NCBI GenBank assembly: GCA_002118135.1 | Contig: BDIU01000459.1 | Span: 98,247-162,246 of the forward strand | Origin: Trebouxia sp. TZW2008 | Lineage: Eukaryota; Chlorophyta; Trebouxiophyceae; Trebouxiales; Trebouxiaceae | Direction of reading: 5' to 3' | Length of the DNA stretch: 64,000 nucleotides | In this document: in pieces, positions 11,201 through 24,789 of the stretch | Numbering within the stretch: position 1 is the first letter of the stretch | Layout: each line of letters begins with the position of its first letter | Program-made: the position numbers and the translations under genes | The notes under the pieces: generated by a model | The model's input: the letters and a program-made list of their open reading frames with translations, nothing else | Database searches by the model: none | Told to the model about the DNA's origin: nothing

Positions 11201-14200
11201 CAGGAGCAGCACAGACAACAGCCTCATCTGTCAGCTCACAGCCAGCTGCACAGTCACATGGACAAGCTGCACCTCTCAGGTTGCTATCAGGATCAAGTAG
11301 AGCTCATGCAATGTCTGCTCAGCCATCACCAGTACTAGTACAGCCTGGTCAACCCCCTTCTGAGACCAACAGTCTGCCTTCTGGACCAGATGCCATCCCA
11401 GTCTTGACCACTACAGCAGCTGCTGAACGGTCTCAGAACTCTGCAGACAAGAGCTCTGACGTGACCAGCACAGCAACTGCAAGCACAGGGTCACAGAAGG
11501 CTCCTACATCTGTGGCTTTGCGTCAGCCCAGGCAACAGTCAGCTGTGCTAGGTGCAGGGCAGATGCAGCCTAGTCTTTCGTTGGAAGAATACACATCTGT
11601 ATCTGCTGTTCTGAATGCAGCAGCTGTATCCTCAGAAAGGCGCAGGCCAGAACGCAGGAGTTCAGCAGCGTTGACTGGTGCTGCTTTGTCTGCAAGGACA
11701 TCTGTCAGCAACACAGCAGTGGTTGAGAAATCTGGTAGTCAGCAAAAGGCTCCAGCTGCTGGTCACGGTGCCGTTACTGATGCTGCGTCAAACAGTGCAG
11801 CTGCAAAGGCAGCTGCCAGCAGCACAGCGCAAGCTGTGGCAGCAGCTGGAGGGGCAGATGCTATAGAGGCCCTGCTAGAGTCACTTTCGCCCTATCAGAC
11901 AGGGCCAAAAGGCAAGCCTCAAGTCCAAAGGGCAGCTGCTGAAAGGCAGGCTGTCAGTGCCTTGCCTTTGCAGACAGACTTGAATGGCAAAGCTGAAAGG
12001 CAATCAATAGCTGCTGAAGGAGAGGCGGCCAGCAGCTCAGAGGTTTCGACCACTGCAGAACTGCCACTTGCTACTGTTGTATCAAAGACGGGGACTGCTA
12101 CAGACAAGGTGTCTGGCCAAAAGGAGGCTTCTGAAAGGCAGCCTGCCGACGCTGCACAGAAGTCTGCACAGGCAGAGCAGCTGCTCACTGATAAGGCGTC
12201 TAAGGCAAAACTTCCACTGGCAGCATCAGGCCATATGGCACGGCAGTCGGCCACTGCAATGCCGTCGGACACTGCCCAAGTGCCTAAGGTGCAGACTCCT
12301 AGGGCCCTTCAAGAGGCAGAGGCAGCTTCACCATCTGATGACAGCACTGTTGTGACTGATCTGGCATCACATGCACAGAGGGCACGGAGGCATCAGCACA
12401 GCTTTCCAAGAGCCAGAAAGCCTATTGCATCAGCTTTGAGAGCTGTGCAGGTGTGGGATGATTTTGTCCTTCTGCACGAACTTGCTCATCGCAACATAAA
12501 TCCTGCATTGTCATCCCCCATCCATAGGCCAGACAGCATAGCACAATGCAAGCAACCGTTTCAATTGGAAACTTCACAAAGGCGCAAAAAGATTTCTGCA
12601 GCATCTCAATCGTGTTTGTCGCACGCAATGTGTGTTTGCGGCAAAGTATGTCTCACGCTTATCACAAAGCATATCAGCAGTGTGAGCACATTTGCCTTCA
12701 AACTCAGAATTAGCGTCTTCCAAGCAGCCAGTGCAACCACGCACCAAATGTCTGACAAGTCTTACATGATTTCCTGTTGTTGCAGCTTGTGCCAAGGTAC
12801 GAAGACTCAGCAGCTGCAATCCAGCTGGCAAGCACTGCTGCTAGTACTGTCAATGACAAAGCTGCTAAGGAAGCAAACGAAGTGCAGCTGCAGCCTCCTG
12901 CCAAGTCAGCAGCGCCAAAGCGTAAGTCCAGCAAGCAGTCTTTGCTGTCACAGCCAGCAACCCCAAATGGCTCCCCTGCATCAGCTGGGGAGAAGCCATC
13001 AGCAGCTTCAGGGGCTCCTTCATCAGCTGCTCAAACTCCTGCGTCGGCAGCTGTAACCCCTGCAGCAGCGGCAGCAACCCCTTCAGCAGTGGCAGAAACC
13101 CCTCCAGCAGTTGCAGCCAACCCTCCAGCAGTGGCTGTGGTCCCTTCATCAGTGACAGTAACCACTCCAGCAGTGGCAGCAACTTCCATGCTAGCAGCAG
13201 TCACCCCTGTTCAGGAAAGAGCAGCAGTCAAGTCACCGTTGGTCACTCCACCACAGCATGGCGTGTCACCGTATGTCAGGCATCAGAACACCCCTGCTTC
13301 TACCCACAAACCCCCGCTTGCCCCCAGGGTGACCCCCCAGTCCACCCCTCAGTCTACCCCCCCACAGAGCACCCCTGCCTCTGGGGTCAAGCGGGGGCGC
13401 TACCCTTCCCCATCACCTCAGTTGGCAGGCACACCAAATTCTGCCATAACATCAGCGGCAAATGGGCAAGGAGCATCTGCTGGAGAGGCCGGCAGTTTTG
13501 CCTGGAAGCACATGTTGGGTGCGTTTTTGAGCCATAAGTGTAACTCGATACTGGTCACAAACAAGCATCTGTAGGCACAGTTGCAACATCTTGCATGCAG
13601 CAGTGCTTCCTGTCTTCTGCAACAAATCCAAGCTGTACGCCCTGTGCAGGTCAACTCTCAAGGCACTGATGCAGATCGGAGTGCATCACCACAATGAATG
13701 CAACACATGAGCGTCAAAGCTCTATCACCTCGCTTGTGCCCCTGTCTCAGTGTTGTCTCATCAACAACCTTAAATGACATCCATGCGGGCTGCAACAGGG
13801 CTGAATCAAGCCAGCCCTGCCTCCAGCTGCTCCTCAGCTTCAATGGCAGCTGCCCATGAAGCTGAGCCAGCAGCTCTGCCGCCTGCTACCCTGCCAGGGC
13901 GGCTGCCTCTGATGTGCAAGAGCATGACTGTGGAGCAGTGGGAGGCCCACCAGCATGAAAGGGCCACCCGTCCTCCAAGGCAACCTTTGGCCTTCCAGTA
14001 TCCTCCAGGTATGACAATGCTGTGACCAGAGGAAAACAACGGAAAACTCTTTGCCAGTAGGCGTCAACAGGGAGCCTGTGGGAGTAGCAGCAACTTTTCT
14101 GATCACTTTCAGCATGATTGATCAGCAACACATTGGCATTCTTGATTCAAGCTTTGTTTCACATTCCCAACAGGCATGTGAGCCTTCAGGCAGACGACGT

Positions 14201-17200
14201 CTTTATGCTGCTCACAACCCAGGCCCCATGTTGCTCTCAAAATCTCTGCCTGAATCTGTCTAGCATGCATCCGACCATGTTAGGATAGCTCATGTTGGGA
14301 AAATCAATGTTGGCGTATTGCAGGCTTTCCTTGGCTTCCAGAGGAGCAGCAGGCAGCTTATGAGGCAGCAGCTCCAATGTCAGAACAAGGTGGACAAGAG
14401 GGCGTGCCTGAGACTGCCACTCTGGCAGTAGCAAGGCAAGATGCAGCTCTGCCCTCTACCAGCAGCCATGCTGAGGGGTTAGAATTCCAGCTGGGGTCTG
14501 ATAGGGGTTCCCAGGAGGGGGTGGGGACCTCCCAACCTGCTGGTTATGCCTCCAAGCAAACAGAGCAGAGTGCTGACAAGGACAAGCTGACTGGAGTGGC
14601 TGCTTTTGGGGTGAGTGACATGTACAGCACAATCAGAATGCATACACGGCATCTTCCCAGTTGGTCGACAGCACTGCAGCTTTCCCATAGTCTGCTCAAG
14701 AGTTCAAGGCTTTTGTTAGCAGTCCCAGCCTGTCCAAGCTTGAGAGATGGCGTCTATAAAATTTGCTGTAGCAAGGCTTAAGGGCAAAAATTTTCTGGGC
14801 TTGCTGTTGTTGAGACCCTCCAAGGCTCAGCTGGCAGGCAGCAATGTGGTGCAGTCCCCCCAGGCTGGCTGGGAGATCAGGCTGTTGGGCTATCAATCAA
14901 CAATCCTCAAGCTCAAGCTGTGGCCTATGATACTGCAGGCCAGAGGAGGTCCCACCTCACTGTTTGTTGAGGCCCTCTAAGGCTCAATCAGCAATTCAGT
15001 GCAGTTCCCCCATGGCAGCTTGGGACGTCAGGCTGTTGCATCAATGGCCCAACAGTGCTGAAGCTCAAGCTATTGACTGTAATACTGCAGGGGAAAGGAG
15101 GTCCCAACTCACTGTTGTTGAGGCCCTGAAAGGCTCAGCTGGCGGGCAGCAGTGCAGTGCAATCCCCCAAGGCCAGTTAGGAGACCACATTTCTGGCATT
15201 GCTTCAAGCATACTCAACTTTGGCCAATGCTTTTGGCTTTGCTGATGCAGGGCAAAGAAGCAAAAGGTGGTCCCAGCTCACTGTTGTTGAGGCCCTCCAA
15301 GGCTCAGCTGGCAGGCAGTAGTGCAGTGCAGTCTCCCAAGGCGGGCTGGGAAATCAAGGCTGCCAGCAGCACCTCTCCCACTGATGAGCCTTCTGCAAGA
15401 TCAGGCTATGCTTCTGTTTCAGGTGCGACCCTGCAATGTGTTTTGCCATAACACTCTGCCATGCAAGTTTGCTGAGACCTTGCCATGCATATTTCACTTT
15501 CCTTTGTCGTGCTTGGTCTCATACAGCATGAGCCTGGGTCGAGCTTTCATGCAGATCAATTCAGTCACGCTTGGTTTTAGTATGCGCCCTACACTCTTCT
15601 TCATGGTGCATGCCACAGTGCAGTTCAAACATGACCATCCAGCATTGCTATATACTCAAAGTGTTCATCTATGTGCCAATGAGCTGTTCCTGTTGCAAAA
15701 ACATTTCAGCATTCCAAACACGGGTTCTCTGTATGGTATGCTGCAGGCAATAACACTGCTGTCCCTGATCAGAAGTCAGCTGCGAATCAAAAGCCGTCTG
15801 CTGAAGGCTCGACAGCTCAGGACTCAGCAGGCAGGGCATTGAGCAGAAAGGCTCAAGCCAGGAGGACTCACAAGATGACCAAGTTGAAAGGTATATCATT
15901 GTAGTGGTCAACGTCGACGATGTTGTTCACAGTCAATGTGGTGATCTGGCCGGTAGGTTCTTGGTGTACATCAGCATATTCTAGCACAGGTACCAGGTGT
16001 GCGTGGCCAAATTTTGTCTGAAAGCTATCACTGACTGAAAGCTTCTCTCATGGTGGAAATGAAAGCTAGACGAGCAAAAATATGAGTCAAATCATGTGGG
16101 CATGCCTGTGGCCATGCATGCTCGAGTAAGGTGATACTTGGATGAGTGTGCCCATGATTCAACACATGCTACTTTGCATGCTTGCAGATGGATTGCAGAA
16201 GCGAACATGTGTGAAGGCAGTCTACTGCTTTATGCAGGTCAAAGAAAGTCTGGGCAGACCCAATGGCTGACTGCTGTTGTCCTTATGTTGGTGTGTGCTG
16301 GGGCAGGAGTCATGTTGATGCCTTCCACTAAGCTGCCTGCTTCAGTTGCTACCTGGCAGCAGTCCACTTCAGGCAAGTCCCACTGCGTATTGCATTGGTC
16401 AATACAGAAAAGGCATTACAAGGCAGAAAGAAGGTTTGGTTTCTTCCGATACTTATTGAGAGGAAGTTGCTTTTGAGTATCAGCAGCCAGGCTGTGCTCA
16501 AAATGCACAAGTCATGCTTCTGCCAGAGCTGAGCAGGTGGTCAAACAAGCATGAACGCTGCCTAGAGCAGCACGGCCTGTTCAGATCAGAGTGTACAAAT
16601 CATTCAAGTTGTCATGCAGCTCATGCAGATGCAGGCACAGGTCAGCCTGACAACATAGATTTTCCCTTTGCTCAGCAATTGCACCTAACCTTGTCTGAAG
16701 TTGTGCTGTATGTCTTCAGCTGGTTGAAGGCAGCTCACTGCCCTAGTACGCGCGAGCTGAGAGGTAGAACCGCACTACAGAGCATACAGATCATGCTAAG
16801 ATGATGCCTCCCTGCAGGAATGAGCAAGCAGGCTTCCCGCTTCCTAGCTCCTATTGTGCCTTTCACCAACTCAGCAGAGCGAACTGTGCCTGAAACCGAA
16901 TCATGGCAGCACCACATCGTGCAAAGTCCCGTGCAAGTCTGGCATTGGACTGCCTCTGCCCTTTCCTCCCTCATCTCAGAGCCAAAGGCACAGTCTGCGG
17001 TTTCAGAGCCAGCGGCTAAGCCCAGAAGTGTTCTTGAGCATGCTCTGGCCAGTGCTCAATCAGTCAGAGCTAGGATTACAGGGTCAGGGGTGAAGGCGCT
17101 TGTGCTGCCTGAGGGAGGGGTGTGGCAGGAAGCCCTGGAGGCCTGCAAGCAGTGGGCTGCGTTTCTGCCAGGGGTTGTGCCAACATCAGTGCAAGACAAG

Positions 17201-20200
17201 GCTGATCAGGTAAGGCACTGCCAGTGCATAATGAAACGCGAATGCTGCGTGGGATGTCTTGCAGGAAGGCTCCCTGCAAACAACCAGATCAGGCATTGCA
17301 TGGAAGGCAGGAAACACATCCACACTGCTTGCTCAATGGTTGCGCTGTCCTGGTATGGCTTAGGTGCAACACTTGCACAGACAGCTTTGTAAGCACAGCC
17401 AAGATTCATGGTAGCGATTAAGGCAAAACCCTTTGTTCAGTCCTGATGCTGTTCACAAATGTGGCTTCAATGCACATTTATCAAGAGCAGCAGCAGTTGT
17501 GCTTATTGATCATCTGAGCAACGACTATGTGTATCAGTGTGAACAACATGACCACTTCTGCATTTGACCTGCACTGAGGTTTGAGCATCTGTATCTCACT
17601 GATGAAGACATAGACAAGTAAGCGTACAATGACATTGACATGTACAAGCAGCATCTCGCATGTTATTGACATCATCCACAGTTTCCTAATGCTTTGCAGT
17701 CTGGGTGGCAGTGGCAGCAGCATGTCATCGCAACGCCTGTGGATGCGTGGTACCAGTGGACTGTACCCTCTGCAGAGCAAAAACCCAAGCAGGCAAGACT
17801 ACTCTGGACTCTGTGCTGGCAAAGCAGCGCAAGCATGCTCTGAGCTGATGTGGTTTCACAATGACAGGGAAACGTTTGAACTGAATGCACCCTGTATAAA
17901 GCAAACACCCAAGCAGGTGAAACTGCTGTGGAGCCTGCCTTTGCAAAGCCAAGGGAGCATGCTCCAGCTGCATTTAATTTGAATTGCGGTGCCTTTTAAA
18001 GGCTAACTATACCCTCTGACAAGCAGTCACTCCTAAGTAAGTCAGATTGCTGTAGACCTTGTTCTCACAAAGCAGCATGCTTGACACTGATCTCAACTCG
18101 ACTGTTTCACCAATCAGCACGTCTATGTCAGTTGGAAGTCAGCCTCTTTGTGAGAGTTGCAGTGAGCTCTCTTGTTACTAGAGAAAGCAGTGTGCTAACA
18201 TGTTAAGAGGTAGTACAGTCAACTGCTAATCGTTGGTCTCTTCAGCAGCAAGCTATGGCATTGTTGTCTGCAGCATGCATTTTCACATATACAGCTTGCT
18301 GCAGTTCCTGCTGCTGTCAAGAATGCAGACAGTCCTGCAGTGCTACTGCTCACGCTGTTGGAGTAGCACAAGTTCTGCAATTGACCAGTCCAAATTCTCT
18401 GTAGTGTCTGACCTGTGTTTGTATACCGTTTGAAGCACAGCGTCGTGCTTAAGGTGGTCCACGAACACAGCTCACACAGTTTACAGAGTCGGGACTGTGC
18501 TTGATTGCAGCGCATGCAGCTTTCCCAGAACAGCTTAGATCATTCAGTGTCAGTCACTGGTGCGCGATTCATCAGTGGTAAAGCGCTGTAAACCATACAT
18601 CTATTTGCTTATTCTTGCAGGTTTTGGCTGACGCTAGTGAAAACAGCAGCAAGGGATTCAAACTTGGCCAACTCCTCAGCACAGCACAGAAGGCTGGCTA
18701 TGAGCTGCTCAACATGTCAGGACTAATGCTGTTCCACACTTCCAAAGGCAAGCAGGAGGCTGCCAAACAGGCGGCAGCTGAGTCAGAGTTTGCTCAACAG
18801 CCTGATACTATAGAGGCAGCAGCTGAGGATGCTGCTGAACAAGCAGCAGCCAAGCCAGAAGCTGCACAACAGCCTGAGGCAAAGGAGGCAGCAGCTGAGC
18901 AGGAAGCTGCAGGACAGGCAGCAGCTGGGTCAAAAGCTGCTGAACAGGAAGCTGCTGCCCAGGAAGCTGCTGCCCGGGAAGCTGCTAAGATGGCAGCAGC
19001 CAAGCAGGAAGTTGCTGCACAGGCAGCTGCTGAGCAGGCAGCAGCTAAGCCAGAAGCTGCTGAACACGCAGCAGCTGAGCCGTCAGCAGAAGCTGATGTC
19101 AGCAAGGGTGACTCAGCTGCACTTGAACAGGCAGGCTCAGAGGCTGGCCCTCAGGGTAAGCTTGGCTCATAAGCAAAGCTTGAACTTTTTTGTGGCGTGT
19201 CAAAAGCTAGCTTTAAACATTGCTACGGTGTGTGTTCCAACAAAATTGTTTGCTGCTTGTTGATTGCTTATGCGGCAGCTGCACAAGCATCTGAAATAAC
19301 CAAGTCCTGCCTGAGATTGGCAGTGCATAAACAGTGTGTGGTGTCACTGGTACAGTGTTGCTATACGTGCACATGAGCAGGTCCTGCTCATTCATGCCTC
19401 ATCTGCTTTGTGTGACATGAAACTTCTGCAGCATTTGCCAGGCACTCTGGTTGCTGCCATGTTTAGACATATCAATGAAGCATTGCATGCATAAGCTATG
19501 CAACCCTTGTGCCTCAGACATCCTTCTTGAAAAACTCCCGACAATAGTCACATGTTAGCGTCGTCACTGCCGTTTGCAAGCTGATGGCATGGGCGTGCCC
19601 CATGTTGCCTGAACGCCTGACATTTGGATAATATCCTGAGCAATTTGTAAGCAGTAAGCACGCTGGCTACAGGTGAAGCTGGTGTCGAGGCTGAGCCACT
19701 TCAGCTGACCCTGCCTGTGCCTGGAGCCGAGCAGCCTAGTCAAGCCTCAGCACTCAGCCCTGAGCAAGCTCAGGAAGTGTCTTATGAGTATTCTCCACAT
19801 CAGGTAGAAAGTCCGTCTCAGCCTGTTGAGACATCGCCATCCACTCAGCCTTCTGAGTCTCAGCCTACAGCTCAGCCCTCAGTGACTCAACCATTCCCTG
19901 ACACTCAGCCACCTGAGGCTGAGCCACACCTCCAAGCTCAGGCAATCGAAAGTGAGTCACAGTCCAGCTCTCAGGGTCCTGAGGCTGCTGAGCTGCAGCT
20001 TGTGTCTCAGCCACCGGACACAGCATCCTCGCCGGCACATTCAGTTGACCCGCCAAGGCGCACTGTGGATTATGCCTCAATCAGTCATCTGCCACAGTAC
20101 AAGCTGAAACAGCTGACTAACTGGCTGAGCAGCAGGCCTCGCTTCACACATCAGACAGACTCAGCTCCTGTGGGTGAGGCTGCTCAGTCAAACCCTGCAG

Positions 20201-22980
20201 CCACAGAAGAAGAGGCAGTGCCTGCTGAGTGGAAGGAATCTGACAGCTTCCATGAACAGGATTGGTCCATCATGCACGATCAAGCCAACAGACCGATGTG
20301 GGCTCCGATCAAGATTGATAACGCTGGTCTCACCTATGCTGGCCATGTTGATATGAATCGTTTTGATCATGGTGGTGAAAGCGAGTCCTTCGGCTGGTCT
20401 GTTGATCAGGCAGACACAGCAGAACCTGACACAAGCTCCAGTGACACTTCCCTTGAGACTGCTGACTTGAGCACCAAGGTTGAAGAGCAACAGGCAGTGC
20501 CTGCTGAGCTGGCTGATTCTGACGCCTATCAGCTAGAAGAGTGGACAATGGGGCCTATGACAGTCAGGCCTGGTTATTGGAGTGATGTCAAGATCCCTTG
20601 GGACAGGATGAAGAGGCGTTTGAAGGCTGCAAGTGACTTCTGGGGCGGAAACAATGATGAGGCAGATGCAGCAGATCAGGACACAAGCTTTTCCAATGAC
20701 ATGGGTCTTGACACTGCTGACTTGAACATCAAAGGCAAAGAAGAAGCAAAACAGGCTGTTGACTTGAGCACCAAGGGTGAAGAACAACAGGCAAAGCCTG
20801 CTGAGTTGGACGACTCTGACAGCCATCAGGAGTATGACTGGACAGTGGTGCGTGTCATACCCAATCCTCCTAATCTTTGGCCTGGCGTCAAAATCAATGG
20901 TGAAGGAATGAACAGGCGTGCAAAGGCTGCAAGTGACTTCTTTGGCGGGAGTAGTGATGAGGCAGATGAGGCGTCAAGTTTCTCCACTGATTTGTCCCTT
21001 GCTCAGCAAGCCCTGACCACAGCTGCGTGGACTGCTGCCCCAGCTGTGGCTCTTCTGCTCACCTGGCTGTTCTGGCGATGGCTGTGCTCTGTTAGCAGTG
21101 GCAGCCCTCCAGCCATCAGTCATGCCTTGCCTGAAGCAAAAGAAGAAGCGGCAGCGGTTGTTGAGTCAATTCAGGCAGACTCAGAAGCAGCTGAAGCAGA
21201 AGATGAAGGGGCGTCAGCTCAGGTCACTCAGGAGGCTCCAGGACCAGTGTCTGTCACACGCAGTCTCAGGTCAGCGGCCACCGCTGCCACAGCTGGGGTG
21301 CAGGCTGTCACCAGGTCGGTCTCTCAGGCAGTGTCAGGGTCACGGCGCGGCTCTGAATCCAGGGCAGGGCAGGAGGCTGACTCTGCCCTGGGGCCCTCTG
21401 AGGTCAGTGGTGGCAGGCGCAGCAGGAGGCTCAACAGGGAGATGAAAGCCCTTGGTGAGCCCAACTCACATAATTCATTCGTTTCAGGACAGTGGTCAAT
21501 TACACTCTCTCTCTCTCTCTCTCTCTCTCGAAGTTATGTATCTCGTTGGACAGGTATGCTTGTGTGTCACATGGCTGTCTTGATTGAGAATGCCATATTT
21601 GTCATTCCTGAGCTTACAACTACTCATGGAGTCTTTCAGTGGCGGCCTGAGTGATGAAGCAACTCAGGTCAGATTCCAAATCTAACTTTGGATTGCTCTT
21701 ACAACGTTGGTGTCAGACCTGTGCTCAAGCCTGTGCTTGCAGCCAGCCACCAAACGTCTTGTACAATGTTTCAGACCCAGTCCACCATCAGCACAACTCT
21801 CTTCAGTAAAGGCCCACAGCATCTTTGTTGTGGTTGCGTCAACTGCATATACACTGTACAGGGCTGCATGCAATGTGTGCATGCTGCAGCCCTAAATGTT
21901 GCATGCGCTGGTAGTGCCTCAGATCTTGTCATAAACTACCAACATAGCTGAGCTGCAAAGCACAGATTGCGTACAGTCTAATGTATTTGCATTGTCAGCA
22001 CAAAACATGGTCAGCACTACACTGTCTGCACATGTCACTAATCCGTACAAATTGCAATGAAGGTGTAGCTCAAAGCTACAAAGTTGCTGATGTGTGTTGC
22101 TCAGAGGTGCAGTGTATGAGATGTCCTACTCAGTCTGCAGATCGTTATGACCAGCATGACTGCTACTGTCATCACCACCATCATCATCACAATCTACAGC
22201 ATCAATGCTAGGTATATGTGGCACTGTGTTGAGTAAGTCTGGGTGTGGCTTGACTACAGGTGATGTTGTGCTTGAAACGCCACGCACACGAGGCAAGGCA
22301 ACAAGGCTGTCATACGCTGACACGTACAACGCCAGGAAGAAGGACATCCCCAAGTACCACAGGATGGAGACCATGACCCAGTCTGTGGATCAGCTCAACC
22401 TGCGGGACCGCAGCGTGCTCACACCCAGTCCAGCTGAGGTGAACTGGCCTCCTTCTTCTTTGGCGTCTTTTATCTGTGTTGCTCTTGATCTTCTTCATTG
22501 TGTCAATAGGGCTGGGACAGTTGTTGCCTCAATTGCAAGTGAATCAGCTCAACTTGCGGGATCACAGCGTCCTTACACCAGCCCTGCTGAGGCAACCTTT
22601 TCTTATTCTTCTTTGTGTTCATAGTCCTGTGACACTTATGATGACAAGTGCAGCTTCTTCAGCCACCATCAGCGCTTATGATGCATGTTCGTCTACCCTG
22701 TCGCTGCTTTTATGTTAAAGAATTGAGGTCATGAATGTGACTGCTGAAGGTAGCGCGCGGCATTGTGTCGACGCTGTGTTGCCATCAGATGTCAATGGGC
22801 CACTTGCACGTGGGGCATTGACTCAGCATTGGACAAGCAGCAAGACTAGTAACTTTGCTGCCTTCTTTTTCATGCTTAAATTTGATGAAGCTTTCTTGGG
22901 TTGTATTGAACATACAGTGTTTTGCTGTATTGCAGGTGGAAGCAGCAGCTCATAGTCGTGAGCTGCGCAGCCTGCAGTGA
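8250..22980 (+). CDS. Giant Ala/Pro/Ser-rich protein with two membrane segments
   Basis: I do not recognise a family. Exons from 9584 on join in phase: 9584-9717, 10021-10202, 10585-12450, 12786-13518, 13799-14008, 14324-14610, about 15303-15422, 15747-15890, 16238-16372, 16818-17209, 17700-17792, 18621-19155, 19673-21454, 22260-22438 and 22936-22980 (TGA). Likely earlier exons are about 8250-8421, 8884-9071 and 9488-9540; their joins and the start codon are unsettled. In order the protein has an acidic SSSSGSDDE patch, PF-rich repeats, TP/SP-rich stretches, a basic patch followed by a hydrophobic segment (WLTAVVLMLVCAGAGVMLM), an Ala/Glu-rich probable coiled coil (18.78-19.1 kb), two related blocks with SDFWGG and SDFFGG, a second hydrophobic segment (AVALLLTWLFWRWLC, about 21.04 kb), and a basic tail (GGRRSRRLNREMK). 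The total is roughly 2,400 residues. Two introns (after 16372 and 17792) appear to have GC donors. A membrane-anchored scaffold is a guess only. Confidence 0.75.
8700..8883 (+). repeat. Acceptor-side copies of exon 8884
   Basis: Two decayed copies of the acceptor and start of the exon at 8884 lie near 8725 and 8800, about 77 bp apart. They share an ACAGG(C/T)ATC.GAGCA(A/G)AGA-like core followed by AGAT.GACAAG. Confidence 0.65.
10600..11190 (+). repeat. In-frame peptide repeat array inside the giant gene, with a near-perfect 288-bp-offset duplication
   Basis: The exon at 10585-12450 opens with repeats of a roughly 48-residue unit whose core is AVPF.PA..VAS.P.E, then QSAAVP.K. Positions 10693-10869 recur at 10981-11157 with, by eye, one base difference before the last few bases. 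The offset of 288 bp is a multiple of three, so the frame is kept. The near identity points to a recent duplication or to gene conversion. Confidence 0.85.
14798..15302 (+). repeat. Acceptor-side copies of exon about 15303-15422
   Basis: Copies of the intron end plus exon start begin near 14798, 14956 and 15108; the functional one is near 15277. The period is about 150-170 bp. All share GTTGTTGAGGCCCT followed by CAAGGCTCAGCTGGCAGGCAG or a close variant. Only the last copy runs on into the rest of the exon and a donor. Confidence 0.8.
17776..18060 (+). repeat. Donor-side copies of exon 17700-17792
   Basis: The exon end (AAACCCAAGCAG) is followed by GC as donor at 17793. A copy of the exon end at about 17886-17916 is followed by a normal GT (GTGAAA). 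A third, weaker copy lies near 18010-18050. The normal-looking donor therefore sits on the decayed copy. Confidence 0.65.
21503..21530. repeat. (CT)n microsatellite in an intron
   Basis: An uninterrupted CT dinucleotide run in the intron after exon 19673-21454. It looks like ordinary simple-sequence DNA. Confidence 0.9.
22540..22620 (+). repeat. Donor-side copy of exon 22260-22438
   Basis: About 65 bp repeat the exon end: the real exon reads DQLNLRDRSVLTPSPAE and the copy reads NQLNLRDHSVLTPALL. The copy's donor position has GC where the original has GT. The following intron start (CTTCTTCTTTG-like) is copied too. Confidence 0.8.
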
Positions 22981-24103
22981 CCTTTTTGCTGCAAATGGTG
23001 GTGTTCAGCGCCATGACGCTCAGTAGTGTTGCTCTGTGTAGTATAGTAGTCAGCACAATTGGTGTGCAAGAACACACTGTCAGGCACTCATTGGCAGATC
23101 AGAACACAACTTTTTTTTGGGGGTGTTATCAGTGTCTGTGAGCAGTGTGCAGCAATGAAAGACTTTGCTGCAGCCGCATGTGCATGCTTTTCTGCCAATT
23201 TCAGACTACAGTAGCTGCCATTGTACGTGATTCTGCCTGATTGAACTCTTACTGCCGATTTGATGTAAAATTGAGAGAATCAGAGCAGATCTTGTTTATG
23301 CCACGTGGCACATGCATGCACTGCTCCGTTCAACTGTCGTGTAGGCTCTGCCAGCCACCAAAGCAATGCATATGCAGCGCATCCTGTTTTTGCAGGGTAT
23401 TGTCACTGCTCTGACCAAACCTCATATCTGCCAGAATGAGATTTGGCGCATGCAAAGTATTGATTGTAAGTGTTGCTGGCTGCATGACCTTTAGTGCATG
23501 CTGAACAAAGGAGTGACCAAGACATGCTGGCAGTTCACAGGGATCACACACATGTTTGTTACATCAGCTTCCGCAGCAAAAACTGAAACATGAAATGTGG
23601 AGCAAAATCTCAACTAGCTACACAAAGCTTGCTATCAGCCTGCTTACTTTAAAGGCAAGAAGGATGCAGCACATCTGCTACCATGCTATACAACAAGCCG
23701 TATCTTCCTTACCAAGCTACCCTCTAATAAAATGCCAAAGACTGTTCTGACTGCCACCAAGGCCTAATGCTGTATTGGTGCTTTATTCAATACATGCCAA
23801 ATACTAATCAGTACCTCGAGCCTACAGTCAGGCTGACTCAAATTCTGCTGTGTGCGTATGTTTGAAATGTAGTACGCTTCCACTCAACATTGACTCTGGT
23901 CCAGAATGCGCCTGTTGCTTCAGCAAGCAGAAATCAGAAAATCAAATCTTAGGCAGTGGACTATGACACAAGCTGTAGCGAGCAAAGTCTGAAGTGTGAG
24001 ACTCTGCTGGCCTATAGACACACCCCAAGGAGCGTGTCTCTCAGGCCTTTGATGTGCACTGTGCACCAGTCATTTTGATGCTTGATAGTTGCCTGAGGGG
24101 GGC
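22981..24103. other. Intergenic, no gene seen
   Basis: This stretch lies downstream of the giant gene's TGA. Reading frames are short on both strands and no splice-phase chain can be built. A T8 run occurs near 23111. I see nothing else to report. Confidence 0.5.
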
Positions 24104-24352
24104 TCAGACAAGTGTCTCAAGGCGCTGCGTCTCAGCAGGAGACCCGGCCGAATCGGTGGTCCTGCGTGAGGAGTTTCCCGACTTGTGCCTCTTCTCCGAT
24201 TCCAGGTCGACGAGAACGCCGCTGGGACCGACAGGGTACTCGCTGCGCTTCACCCAAGGCAGCAACCTCTTTAGCCAATCGGACCCCACTCCATATAGAG
24301 GCGCTGCCAACAGCCCTGCAACTGCCCCTCCTACTGCCTCTGCACACATCAT
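24104..24352 (-). CDS. Possible small single-exon protein, 82 residues
   Basis: A CpG-richer island holds a minus-strand frame from ATG at 24352 to TGA at 24104. Its N-terminal third is a glycine-containing hydrophobic helix (GGAVAGLLAAPLYGVG) followed by a basic patch; the C-terminal half is polar and basic. Genes elsewhere in this window also start in CpG-richer DNA, which favours a real 5' exon here. The plus strand over the same interval also has an open, plausible frame, and no splice sites decide between them. I do not recognise the protein. Confidence 0.3.
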   Translation of the reverse strand: MMCAEAVGGAVAGLLAAPLYGVGSDWLKRLLPWVKRSEYPVGPSGVLVDLESEKRHKSGNSSRRTTDSAGSPAETQRLETLV

Positions 24353-24785
24353 GCCAGCCTAAAGTTGCATGAAAGCGTCAGGTCATGCATCAAGCTTGAC
24401 CTCAATGCCCAGCTTCGCATTGCATCATGGTGATGTTTTGCACCAAGCTTCATCAGTAGTCTGCTGTAAAGCATCATGTCCTGCTACAAGCTCTGCTTGT
24501 GCAGCCTAGAGGCAAGCACGCTTTGCAGTTCCGATGTAGCTAGATACAAGGTTAAAGCCACAAAAGCAGGGACCCATGCAAGCATTTGAGTTGTATGGGG
24601 AGATCTTCTGTCACGCCTTTCAGCATTGTATTTGAGGGTGCCAGCGCCCTAAATGCAGCTGTTCTATTGCTTTCATGTGCAGTGATGATCATCTTGATTG
24701 CACAATTTGTGCAGCAGACCGTGATTCAGCAGAGAATGTATTGCAATGCCGCAATATCCTCTGCAGATCTTGGTCTGATGCAGTA
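24353..24785. other. Unannotated stretch before the repeat array
   Basis: AT-richer DNA with no gene model I can defend. It leads directly into the 24.79-26.9 kb tandem array. Confidence 0.4.
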
Positions 24786-24789
24786 ATGG

